Both the position numbers and the translations under genes were made by a program. The notes beneath the pieces were generated by a model. That model saw only the letters and a list, made by a program, of their open reading frames with translations. It did no database searches and was not told the origin of the DNA. From Candidatus Zixiibacteriota bacterium (GTDB lineage Bacteria; Zixibacteria; MSB-5A5; GN15; PGXB01), in NCBI GenBank assembly GCA_020345705.1, contig CP070766.1, positions 26,623-32,249 on the forward strand: DNA of 5,627 nucleotides, written 5' to 3'. How positions within the stretch are numbered: position 1 is the stretch's first letter; every line of letters begins with the position of its first letter. Below are positions 1 to 5,590 of the stretch, piece after piece.

Positions 1-336
1 CCGGAAGCCGTCACCGGTTCGACCCGGATGAAATCGGGCACGGCCCAGAAGATGACTTTGAACATGATCACGACGACGGCCATGGTGCTTCTGGGCAAGA
101 CGTACGGGAACCTGATGATTGACCTTCAGGCCCGCTCGGAGAAACTAGCCGCTCGCTCAAGAAAAATTCTGATGGAATTTCTCGGCCTCGACTATGACGA
201 AGCCGACCGGCTGCTTGAGTCGGCCGGCGGCTCGGTCAAAACGGCCATTGTCATGAAAAAGCTCTCGGTGGACAGAGCCGCGGCGGAAAAAAGGCTTCAG
301 AAAGCCAACGGCTTCTTGAAGAGAGTGATCGAGTGA
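1..336 (+). CDS. murQ: N-acetylmuramic acid 6-phosphate etherase MurQ, C-terminal part (5' end outside window)
   Basis: The reading frame is open from base 1 (frame 1, PEAVTGSTRMKSGTAQK...) to TGA at 334-336, giving 111 residues. The ATG at 28 is internal, because the conserved TGSTRMK(S/A)GTAQK stretch already spans it. That motif, followed by LNMITTTAMVLLGKTYGNLMIDLQ, is the hallmark of MurQ, a SIS-fold cytoplasmic lyase-type etherase. It converts MurNAc-6-phosphate to GlcNAc-6-phosphate plus D-lactate in cell-wall sugar recycling. The last 60 or so residues (GLDYDEADRLLESAGGSVKTAIVM...) form the small C-terminal helical UBA/CUE-like domain of the family. MurQ proteins are about 300 residues long, so roughly the first 185 should lie upstream; the catalytic residues are not visible here. 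The C-terminus is complete, with no frameshift. A hairpin at 352-381 probably ends its transcript. Confidence 0.93.
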   Translation, partial: PEAVTGSTRMKSGTAQKMTLNMITTTAMVLLGKTYGNLMIDLQARSEKLAARSRKILMEFLGLDYDEADRLLESAGGSVKTAIVMKKLSVDRAAAEKRLQKANGFLKRVIE

Positions 337-351
337 ATAATTACCGTTTTA

Positions 352-381
352 TAGAGGCACAGGCGCGGGACTGTCGCTCTA
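352..381 (+). terminator. Probable terminator hairpin after murQ
   Basis: TAGAGGCACAG (352-362) pairs with CTGTCGCTCTA (371-381) across an 8-base loop; 9 of 11 positions match, the GC/CG pair in the middle being the mismatch. TTTCGATTT follows, a T-rich but interrupted tail. It starts 15 bases after the murQ stop and 19 bases past the stop of the convergent small ORF (complement 400-579). It could therefore serve both strands, although the minus-strand tail (TAAAAC) is not a U-tract. Its function is inferred from position and shape only. Confidence 0.45.
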
Positions 382-399
382 TTTCGATTTGGAGTGCCG

Positions 400-579
400 T
401 TATCGGTAATTGGCACAGGGATCGGGGCCGTTCTTGTAGAGGGCAATGACATTCCCGTCGCCATTGGCGTCACTGCAGATGTACGACTGTATCTCCTCGA
501 ACTTGATCACATAAGAGTCTTTGCCGGCGGAGCATACTCTGTTGACGCGCCATGAATCACCCCTTAATTTAGACCCCAT
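400..579 (-). CDS. Small hypothetical protein, 59 aa, with EF-hand/dockerin-like calcium loop
   Basis: On the minus strand ATG (577-579) opens a 59-codon frame that ends at TAA (400-402); an in-frame TAA at 583-585 bounds it upstream. The product is hydrophilic, with no signal peptide or membrane segment. It has three cysteines (C16, C35, C55) and the stretch DANGDGNV at 37-44, matching the D-x-N-x-D-G calcium loop of EF-hands and dockerin repeats. The acidic residue expected at loop position 12 is a Tyr (Y48). Codons in this stretch favour C or G at the third position, as in real genes nearby. Against it: no Shine-Dalgarno before the ATG, and the protein resembles the tail of a larger secreted protein (C-x19-C ending in GPDPCANYR). 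It may be a genuine small gene or a remnant of a longer one. I do not recognise a family. Confidence 0.4.
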   Translation of the reverse strand: MGSKLRGDSWRVNRVCSAGKDSYVIKFEEIQSYICSDANGDGNVIALYKNGPDPCANYR

Positions 580-619
580 CTGTTACGCAATCACAGCGTA
601 TCTCATAAGAAAGAATGGG

Positions 620-625
620 AAAGGA
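620..625 (+). promoter_or_regulatory. Shine-Dalgarno AAAGGA deciding the start at 633
   Basis: AAAGGA sits seven bases before the ATG at 633. The alternative in-frame ATG at 615 has only a weak AAGAAAG upstream, and it would add six charged or polar residues (MGKDNE) in front of a good signal peptide. The start at 633 is therefore preferred. Confidence 0.55.
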
Positions 626-632
626 TAATGAA

Positions 633-1430
633 ATGAGAAAAGCAATCCGGGCTTTACTGATGCCCCTGGCAGTCTGTCTGACGTTTCTGCCGACAAGCGG
701 AGAAACGGACGCAGAAGGAGCAGCTGGCGTCAAAGATGAGATTATTCAAAAAGCCAAGGAGTTGATCCGGGCTCGCGACACCATAAAGGCTACGGAATTG
801 ATTAACGGCCTGGACAGCCCAGAGGAAGCAGCGCAGCTGTACTCTGACCTGACCGGGGATTTCTACTGGAAAGAACGTTCTCTTCCGAATACCGTGACAG
901 TTGCCCGCGCCGGCCTCGATTATTGCCTGACCAAAGCGGACGAAATACAGGAAAGCAATCCCGACGTTGCTCGTGATTTGAAAGTTACCGCCGGGGTACT
1001 CTCGTACAATCTGGCATCGTTCACCTGGCCCGGCTGGAATGAAGAAGGAATTGTCATCGGCCGCGATGATATTCTGACCGGGCTCGAGGCGGCCCGGCTC
1101 AATGTCCGTCTTGTCGGGGAGCTGAAAGATGACGATCTCAGTTTTTCCAACGCTTACTGGATGCTGGGCGCCCAGCTGATTGCCGTCCAGAAATACGACG
1201 AGGCCATTGAGGCCTTCAACTCCTCGAAGAAGCATGCTCAAAAGGCCGGCGAGCGCCTGAACGAACTTCTTTCAGACGGATACGTCGGCATCACCATGAT
1301 AATCGCCGGCAAAAAAGAGGGACAAAAGGTTCTTGAACAGGCAAAAAATGAATTAAATCAAATCGGATCGGACGACGCGAAATTCTTCATCGAGCAATTT
1401 CACACTGCTCTTGATGTATTCATCAAGTAA
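633..1430 (+). CDS. Exported TPR-like protein of unknown function
   Basis: With the start at 633 the product has 265 residues; starting at the in-frame ATG 615 gives 271. The N-terminus MRKAIRALLMPLAVCLTFLPTSG is a classic Sec signal peptide: basic end, hydrophobic core, then a likely cleavage near TSG/E at 23-24. The Cys at 15 sits in LAVC, which is not a good lipobox and is too early, so a lipoprotein is unlikely. The mature part is alpha-helical. Residues 174-203 (YWMLGAQLIAVQKYDEAIEAFNSSKKHA) match the TPR consensus, and the flanking helices could form further degenerate repeats. This suggests a periplasmic or secreted helical-repeat scaffold; I recognise no named family and no catalytic motif. 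The gene converges on the anti-sigma gene, with only 18 bases between the stops. A CTTGATG/CATCAAG hairpin covers its last codons. Confidence 0.75.
   Translation: MRKAIRALLMPLAVCLTFLPTSGETDAEGAAGVKDEIIQKAKELIRARDTIKATELINGLDSPEEAAQLYSDLTGDFYWKERSLPNTVTVARAGLDYCLTKADEIQESNPDVARDLKVTAGVLSYNLASFTWPGWNEEGIVIGRDDILTGLEAARLNVRLVGELKDDDLSFSNAYWMLGAQLIAVQKYDEAIEAFNSSKKHAQKAGERLNELLSDGYVGITMIIAGKKEGQKVLEQAKNELNQIGSDDAKFFIEQFHTALDVFIK
1410..1427. repeat. Perfect 7-bp inverted repeat at the convergent gene ends
   Basis: CTTGATG (1410-1416) and CATCAAG (1421-1427) flank a 4-base loop, TATT. The hairpin lies in the last six codons before the TAA of the exported TPR-like gene and 22 bases from the stop of the anti-sigma gene on the other strand. 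There is no U-tract on either side, so termination is only a possibility. The repeat may be chance in coding sequence. Confidence 0.3.
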
Positions 1431-1448
1431 CTTCGCAATGCAGCGGCT

Positions 1449-1961
1449 CTACACCAGGAATGATACCGGCCTTCGGCTGTGGCGGCGGACCAAATAGTCA
1501 ATAATCCAAACGGCAATGATGGCCAACAGCACAAACAAAACCAGACTGACGTTGACGCCTGAGCCGGCTATAAGCCCTTTGTACTTGGAAACAAAAGCCG
1601 AATCCAGATAGTTATCAAAGCTGAGTTTCCGGAAGACATCGAACAACCGCGGTATGTTCAGGAAATAAATCGAGCTTGCCAGCAGGCAGATAATCCCGGC
1701 CACCGAGGCCAGAATAATTCGTAATCTTGAACGGCGTTCCAGGGCCAGTTGCCTGCCCGCGGCCGCTGCAACCTTAACGGCGAAATCCGTTTGGAGAGGG
1801 GGTATCCGATCGGTATCCAGACCGGAATAAAGCAGTTCATACTGTTTCACTTTCTCCCGGCACGATTTACACCCGCGCAGATGCGTTTCCATATCGGCTG
1901 CTCTATCCGGCAGATTGCCGTCAAGATATTCTTGGATTTCATTATCACCCAAATGATTCAC
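1449..1961 (-). CDS. Membrane anti-sigma factor with zinc-binding (ZAS) domain
   Basis: A protein of 170 residues starting with GTG (1959-1961). The N-terminal cytoplasmic domain carries H27-x3-C31-x2-C34 (HLRGCKSC), the zinc-associated anti-sigma motif that holds an ECF sigma factor inactive, preceded by the usual helix with YLDGNLP. Two membrane helices follow: about 81-101 (RIILASVAGIICLL...) and 138-158 (VSLVLFVLLAIIAVWIIDYLV). They leave a short loop of about 36 residues outside the membrane (102-137), which would be the sensing or cleavage region, and a basic C-terminal tail. The gene overlaps the sigma gene by four bases (GTGA). Its AGGAGG ribosome site lies inside the last sigma codons, ten bases before the GTG, so translation is probably coupled and sigma and anti-sigma are made in proportion. 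The signal that releases the sigma factor cannot be read from the sequence. Confidence 0.88.
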   Translation of the reverse strand: MNHLGDNEIQEYLDGNLPDRAADMETHLRGCKSCREKVKQYELLYSGLDTDRIPPLQTDFAVKVAAAAGRQLALERRSRLRIILASVAGIICLLASSIYFLNIPRLFDVFRKLSFDNYLDSAFVSKYKGLIAGSGVNVSLVLFVLLAIIAVWIIDYLVRRHSRRPVSFLV

Positions 1962-2524
1962 TGCAGCAATTCCTCCTGCGTATATTTGGCGAGCAATCGT
2001 TCTCGCAAAAGCCTGCGCGCCCGAAACAAGTAGCTTTTGACCGTCCCTTCCGGGAGCGTCATGACTTCCCCTATATCGGCATAACTCATATCGTCAAGGT
2101 GATACAAAGTAATAATCGTCCGAAAATGACCCGGCAGCGCCTTTATTTCTTCTCGCAGGAGATCAGCGGTACCCGCCGACTCAAGGTTCCTGTCCGGGAG
2201 CGAGGCCGGGTCGGAGATATTCTGCGCCGGTCCGTCAAGCGGGTCCGCCGTGACGACGATTTTCCTCTTCCCGACATAGTCAATGCAGCGGTTATAGGCT
2301 ATCCGCGCAATCCATGTGGAAAGCTTGGAGCCGTGCCGAAATGTCGACAGATTCTGAAAGACTCTCATAAAAATGTCCTGGCAGATATCCTCTCTATCGT
2401 CAGCGTCGGGAATCATCCTGTAGGCAATATGGTTAACCAGCTGCTGATGGTCTTCCACCAGCAGCTCAAAAGCTTTCGAGTCCCCGGCCAATATTTTTTC
2501 AATTACAGCTTCCGTCTCCTTCAC
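1958..2524 (-). CDS. ECF-type RNA polymerase sigma factor (sigma-70 family)
   Basis: A protein of 188 residues. Sigma region 2 spans about 17-87, with the core-binding/-10 stretch DREDICQDIFMRVFQNL (43-59) and LSTWIARIAYNRCIDYVGKRK (68-88). A linker of about 35 residues follows. Region 4 spans about 125-176, with LPGHFRTIITLYHLDDMSYADIGEVM and the recognition helix LPEGTVKSYLFRARRLL. Regions 1 and 3 are absent, which with the length defines the extracytoplasmic-function group; there is no C-terminal extension. The start is GTG at 2522-2524 with AGGGAG five bases upstream. It is the first gene of an operon with its anti-sigma factor. A promoter-like element (complement 2541-2571) identical in layout to the one facing the divergent gene suggests autoregulation. 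The ECF subgroup cannot be assigned without a profile search. Confidence 0.92.
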   Translation of the reverse strand: MKETEAVIEKILAGDSKAFELLVEDHQQLVNHIAYRMIPDADDREDICQDIFMRVFQNLSTFRHGSKLSTWIARIAYNRCIDYVGKRKIVVTADPLDGPAQNISDPASLPDRNLESAGTADLLREEIKALPGHFRTIITLYHLDDMSYADIGEVMTLPEGTVKSYLFRARRLLRERLLAKYTQEELLQ

Positions 2525-2540
2525 GCTGTCTCCCTATTAA

Positions 2541-2571
2541 GATTTGACCGGCAGAGCCGGCAAATGTTGCG
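2541..2571 (-). promoter_or_regulatory. Predicted ECF-dependent promoter of the sigma/anti-sigma operon
   Basis: Reading the minus strand: CGCAAC (complement 2566-2571) as -35, 16 bases, then GGTCAA (complement 2544-2549) as -10. The extended form is GCAACATT-N12-CGGTCAAATC. It shares every fixed base except one with the opposite-strand copy at 2592-2621. Transcription would begin about 12-14 bases before the GTG at 2524, just upstream of the AGGGAG ribosome site. The match to an ECF promoter class is an inference from the layout and the paired copies. Confidence 0.6.
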
Positions 2572-2599
2572 ACTTTTTTGGGTCTTTGACTGCAACATT
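2563..2599. repeat. Perfect 8-bp inverted repeat AATGTTGC / GCAACATT
   Basis: AATGTTGC (2563-2570) and GCAACATT (2592-2599) are separated by 21 bases that include a T6 run. The two arms coincide with the two outward-facing predicted -35 elements. The repeat is thus best explained as paired promoters and not as a terminator or a repressor operator, though a dimeric regulator remains possible. Confidence 0.7.
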
Positions 2600-2621
2600 C
2601 ACAAGAGCGGACGGTCTAATC
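2591..2621 (+). promoter_or_regulatory. Predicted ECF-dependent promoter of the small membrane-protein gene
   Basis: TGCAAC (2591-2596) as -35, 16 bases, then GGTCTA (2613-2618) as -10. The extended form is GCAACATT-N12-CGGTCTAATC. This resembles the Bacillus SigM/SigV-type consensus TG(a/c)AAC-N16-CGTCTA from published knowledge of ECF promoters. The AAC core at -35 is common to most ECF promoters. Transcription would start near 2625, leaving a leader of about 55 bases before the ATG at 2679. The second copy on the other strand strengthens the call. Confidence 0.62.
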
Positions 2622-2678
2622 CGGTGAAGAGAATAATGAAAAGAAAATAAGTTTGGACAACAAAAAAAGGAGCAAGTT

Positions 2679-3050
2679 ATGAGTCCCATGAATTCCTTTA
2701 TTGAAATATTGCCGGTGTTCATAGTCTTCCCGACGATGTATTTCATAATCAAGGTGATCTTTGAATACTTCACCCGCAAAAGACTGATTGAAAAGGGCCT
2801 GGTAGGCGATGAAGTCAAAGGCTTATTCGAATTCGGGACCGCCAGATATCTGCCGTCATCCTTGAAATGGGGGCTCGTTCTTACCCTGGTGGGTGTTGCC
2901 CTGGTTGTTATGAGGGCTATATCGGAATATGTCCCCGACGAGATCGTTTTCGGCGTTGTGCTGATCGCAGCCGGGGCCGGGCTCCTGATTTACTACTTTG
3001 CCGCCGCCAAGAAGGCCGGCGAAATCAAAGCCAACTCCAAAATGCAGTAG
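2679..3050 (+). CDS. Small three-helix membrane protein, DUF6249-like
   Basis: A protein of 123 residues. The ATG at 2679 has a strong AAGGAG six bases upstream. Membrane helices are predicted by eye at about 7-30 (FIEILPVFIVFPTMYFIIKVIF), 62-80 (LKWGLVLTLVGVALVV) and 87-107 (EIVFGVVLIAAGAGLLIYYF). Between helix 1 and helix 2 is a cytoplasmic-type segment with RKRLIEKGL. The order helix, R-x-R-LIEKG, then SLKWGL-hydrophobic-helix is the pattern I associate with the DUF6249 family of small bacterial membrane proteins, often near ECF sigma genes; no biochemical role is known to me. The C-terminus is basic and probably cytoplasmic. It diverges from the sigma gene and has a matching promoter element, so it is a probable target of that sigma factor. 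Confidence 0.78.
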   Translation: MSPMNSFIEILPVFIVFPTMYFIIKVIFEYFTRKRLIEKGLVGDEVKGLFEFGTARYLPSSLKWGLVLTLVGVALVVMRAISEYVPDEIVFGVVLIAAGAGLLIYYFAAAKKAGEIKANSKMQ

Positions 3051-3098
3051 TCGAGGATATCAATATCACCGCCATTTTACGTAATACACCTCAGACGG

Positions 3099-3129
3099 GG
3101 CCCCGAGCTTGATTTTACGGCTCGGGGCC
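3099..3129 (+). terminator. Strong hairpin after the membrane-protein gene
   Basis: GGCCCCGAGC (3099-3108) and GCTCGGGGCC (3120-3129) form a perfect, GC-rich 10-bp stem around an 11-base loop, 48 bases after the stop at 3050. The tail is ATATCTCTA, not a clean U-tract, so it may be a weak intrinsic terminator or a transcript-stabilising structure. It separates the membrane-protein gene from the histidine kinase gene. Confidence 0.55.
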
Positions 3130-3136
3130 ATATCTC

Positions 3137-3194
3137 TAAGCCGGCCAAAACTCGCCCACACGGACGACGCTGCCGCAATCAGTTGACCGGCTTA
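3137..3194. repeat. 8-bp inverted repeat TAAGCCGG / CCGGCTTA upstream of the kinase gene
   Basis: TAAGCCGG (3137-3144) pairs with CCGGCTTA (3187-3194) across 42 bases. A further AACT (3149-3152) / AGTT (3181-3184) can extend the stem after an internal loop. It lies between the hairpin at 3099-3129 and the kinase start at 3260. It could be a second structured terminator or part of the kinase control region. No function can be read from it. Confidence 0.35.
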
Positions 3195-3259
3195 ATATTA
3201 ACTCAAAAATGACGATAAGCATTGTATAGTTATCACTGTATCCATACAGACGTAAGGCA

Positions 3260-5590
3260 ATGCGTCAGCTGAATTTGACGGCCAAGAGCAGCCGGGCAAA
3301 AGGGGAAAGTCCATTTCCCGTCGGAAGCGACGTTGTTCTCGACAACGTTTCCGAGCATATCGTCTTCCAGGATCCCCAAATGCGCATAATATGGGCCAAC
3401 CAGTCTGCTGCAGATTCTGTCGGACTTACCAAAGAAAGTCTGATAGGCGGCAACTGCTATAAAATCTGGCACAACCGATCGGAGCCCTGCGACCGGTGCC
3501 CGGTGCTGGAATCTATAAAAACCGGGCAGGTTCAGCGCGGCGAAATCACAACCCCCGACGGGCGATGGTGGTTGATTCGCGGCTATCCGGTGTGCGATGA
3601 GTCCGGCAATATCACCGGGGCGATCGAGCTGACCCTGGATATTACGGCGCGAAAACAAGCTGAAATCGCTCTTAAGGAAAGCGAAGAGCATTACCGCTCT
3701 CTGTACGAATCCACCCTTGTTGCTATCTGGCGAACGAACATAAAGGACGGGAAATTCCTGGCGGCTAATCCGGCATTGCTTGGGGCCCTTGGTCTAAAGG
3801 ATGAAAAAGAACTCATAGAGAAATACAGTGCCTCGGACTTTTACTCATTCGAAGAGAGGGATGAATTCATTAAGCAGCTGCAGACACAAGGGCAACTCTC
3901 CAGATTCGAAGCGCAGTTCAAGCATCCGGATGGAACCGTAAGGGATGCCTTGCTGTCAGCCAGGATCCATCCCGACAAAGGGTATATAGAGGGCAGCGCC
4001 CTAGACATCACAGATCTTAAAAACGCCGAGAAAGCCCTGAGGGAAAGCGAGGCAAAATCAAGAGCCATCCTGAGCACGATACCGGATTTGATTTTCCGTT
4101 TCAGCAGAGACGGCCTTTTCCTGAGCTACGAGGGGAAACCGGAAGATTTATATGTGGCGCCGGAATTATTCCTGGGAAAGAAAGCCCATGCAGTCTTGCC
4201 CAAAGAGATTGCCGATCAAACTGCACGGAAAATCGAAGAGGCACTCAAAACCGGCAGGATTCAGATGTTCGAGTATCAGCTGCCTATCGGCGGCAATCTG
4301 CGCAGTTACGAGTCCAGGATGGTTGCATGCGGCACTGATGAAGTGCTGGCCATTATCCGTGACATAACAGAGCAAAAAAAAGCCGAAGAGGAACGCAGGA
4401 AACTTCGCGATCAGCTGGAACGTGCCCAGAGGATGGAATCACTGGGCGTCCTGGCCGGGGGAGTTGCTCATGACCTCAACAATACTCTGGGGCCTCTGGT
4501 CGCCTACCCTGAGATGATTCTTACGAAGCTCCCCAAAGATTCACCGGCAAGAAGGCAGGTTGAGATGATGGGTCAATCGGCAAAAGAGGCCGCCGAAGTC
4601 ATTCAGGACCTCCTGACGCTGGCCCGGCGGGGACGCTACGAGATGAGCCCGACCAACGTTAACGACGTCGTGGAAGCTTACCAGGCGTCGGCCAGTTTCG
4701 TCGAGCTGAAAGCCAACCATCCCAACGTTGTCGTCGAAGAAAAGCTGGACGGCAATATCGAGATGATTCTTGGCTCCTCCCCGCATCTGTTGAAAGCCAT
4801 CATGAATCTGGTAGTCAATGCGTTTGACGCCATGGAAAACGGCGGCAAACTGACCATTGAAAGCTCGCAGTCACATTTGAGCACACTGCAGAGCGGGTAT
4901 GCGGATATATCCGAAGGCGATTACGTGATACTGAGATTCCGTGACACCGGCATCGGAATTGAGGAAAAGTATCTGAAGCACATCTTCGAGCCGTACTATT
5001 CCAAAAAAGAGATGGGAAGCAGCGGCAGCGGCCTGGGCTTGTCGGTTGTCTATGGCATTCTGAAGGATCATAAAGGGTACTATGACGTATTCTCAGCAGT
5101 AGGTGAAGGAACCGAGTTTATCCTCTATTTCCCCGTCTGCCGAGAGACAGTTGAAAACGCGGATGAGGATAATCGGGATTACGGCGGCACCGAGACGGTG
5201 CTGGTTGTTGACGATGTCGAAGGTCAGAGACTGATTGCGTCCGAACTGCTTGCCAGCCTTGGATACAGGGTCTCGACGGCCGCCAACGGACGAGACGCGA
5301 TACAACATCTGAAAAAGCATTCGGTCGACATAATCGTGCTGGACATGATTATGGAAAATGACTTTGACGGGCTGGACACATACCGAGAGATATTAAAGAA
5401 TCATCCGGGGCATAAAGCGATTATTGTCAGCGGGTTTTCGGCCACTGAAAGAGTCAGCAAGGCCCTGAAACTGGGAGCCGGCGAATACATCAAGAAACCG
5501 TACACCCTCCAACAACTCGGCAAAGCCATAAGGGAAGAATTGGACAGAAGAGAGTCCAAAGCGACCGACAAGCCATCCCTGACCCGATAA
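3260..5590 (+). CDS. Soluble hybrid sensor histidine kinase: PAS-PAS-PAS-HisKA-HATPase-REC
   Basis: A protein of 776 residues with no membrane segment or signal peptide, so a cytoplasmic sensor. Three PAS-type domains, about 24-130, 143-252 and 264-371, each end in a DIT motif followed by a helical linker. The first carries C66, C77 and C80 in NCYKIWH...PCDRCP. The HisKA domain (about 390-457) has phospho-acceptor H404 in AHDLNN. The HATPase domain (about 503-626) shows the N box N516/N520 (NLVVNAFDAM), G1 D562-T-G-I-G, F box FEPYY (576-580) and G2 GSGLGLS. The C-terminal receiver (about 645-765) has D651/D652, phospho-acceptor D695, S724 and K746-P747. All expected catalytic residues are present. 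There is no output domain, so phosphate must pass to an unseen partner. ATG 3260 has AAGG only two bases upstream. No better start exists: an in-frame TAG lies at 3227, and the next ATG would remove part of the first PAS. TATAGT (3225-3230) could be a -10, without a clear -35. Confidence 0.93.
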   Translation: MRQLNLTAKSSRAKGESPFPVGSDVVLDNVSEHIVFQDPQMRIIWANQSAADSVGLTKESLIGGNCYKIWHNRSEPCDRCPVLESIKTGQVQRGEITTPDGRWWLIRGYPVCDESGNITGAIELTLDITARKQAEIALKESEEHYRSLYESTLVAIWRTNIKDGKFLAANPALLGALGLKDEKELIEKYSASDFYSFEERDEFIKQLQTQGQLSRFEAQFKHPDGTVRDALLSARIHPDKGYIEGSALDITDLKNAEKALRESEAKSRAILSTIPDLIFRFSRDGLFLSYEGKPEDLYVAPELFLGKKAHAVLPKEIADQTARKIEEALKTGRIQMFEYQLPIGGNLRSYESRMVACGTDEVLAIIRDITEQKKAEEERRKLRDQLERAQRMESLGVLAGGVAHDLNNTLGPLVAYPEMILTKLPKDSPARRQVEMMGQSAKEAAEVIQDLLTLARRGRYEMSPTNVNDVVEAYQASASFVELKANHPNVVVEEKLDGNIEMILGSSPHLLKAIMNLVVNAFDAMENGGKLTIESSQSHLSTLQSGYADISEGDYVILRFRDTGIGIEEKYLKHIFEPYYSKKEMGSSGSGLGLSVVYGILKDHKGYYDVFSAVGEGTEFILYFPVCRETVENADEDNRDYGGTETVLVVDDVEGQRLIASELLASLGYRVSTAANGRDAIQHLKKHSVDIIVLDMIMENDFDGLDTYREILKNHPGHKAIIVSGFSATERVSKALKLGAGEYIKKPYTLQQLGKAIREELDRRESKATDKPSLTR

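Noticed and set aside
470..553. 27-codon minus-strand frame (ATG at complement 551-553) with AAGGGG six bases upstream
   Set aside because: The ribosome site is attractive, but the peptide is short and R/Q-rich without protein character. The overlapping 59-codon frame shows better coding signals.
654..1241. Long minus-strand open frame opposite the exported TPR-like gene
   Set aside because: It is a shadow of the plus-strand gene, which has a signal peptide, a good ribosome site and a TPR-like repeat. The minus-strand product has no recognisable pattern and no ribosome site was noted.
2563..2599. AATGTTGC/GCAACATT dyad as a terminator or repressor operator
   Set aside because: The 21-base spacing and its position between divergent genes do not suit a terminator. 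The arms coincide with two -35-like elements, each followed by a matching -10, which explains the symmetry better.
2099..2650. Plus-strand open frame of 183 codons across the sigma gene
   Set aside because: It lies opposite a clear ECF sigma gene and its promoter region, and its product is basic and featureless.
2537..2818. Minus-strand open frame across the sigma-membrane protein gap
   Set aside because: It would cover both predicted promoters and the start of the membrane-protein gene; its product resembles no protein family.
2867..3112. Plus-strand frame overlapping the end of the membrane-protein gene
   Set aside because: It is an alternative frame inside the gene, rich in R, G and C as expected from a shifted reading of GC-rich codons.
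3183..3230. Housekeeping promoter upstream of the kinase (TTGACC at 3183, TATAGT at 3225)
   Set aside because: The two elements are 36 bases apart, too far to act together, and neither has a convincing partner at 16-18 bases.
3233..3691. Minus-strand open frame of 152 codons opposite the kinase N-terminus
   Set aside because: The plus strand encodes a PAS domain with clear motifs; the reverse frame is a shadow.
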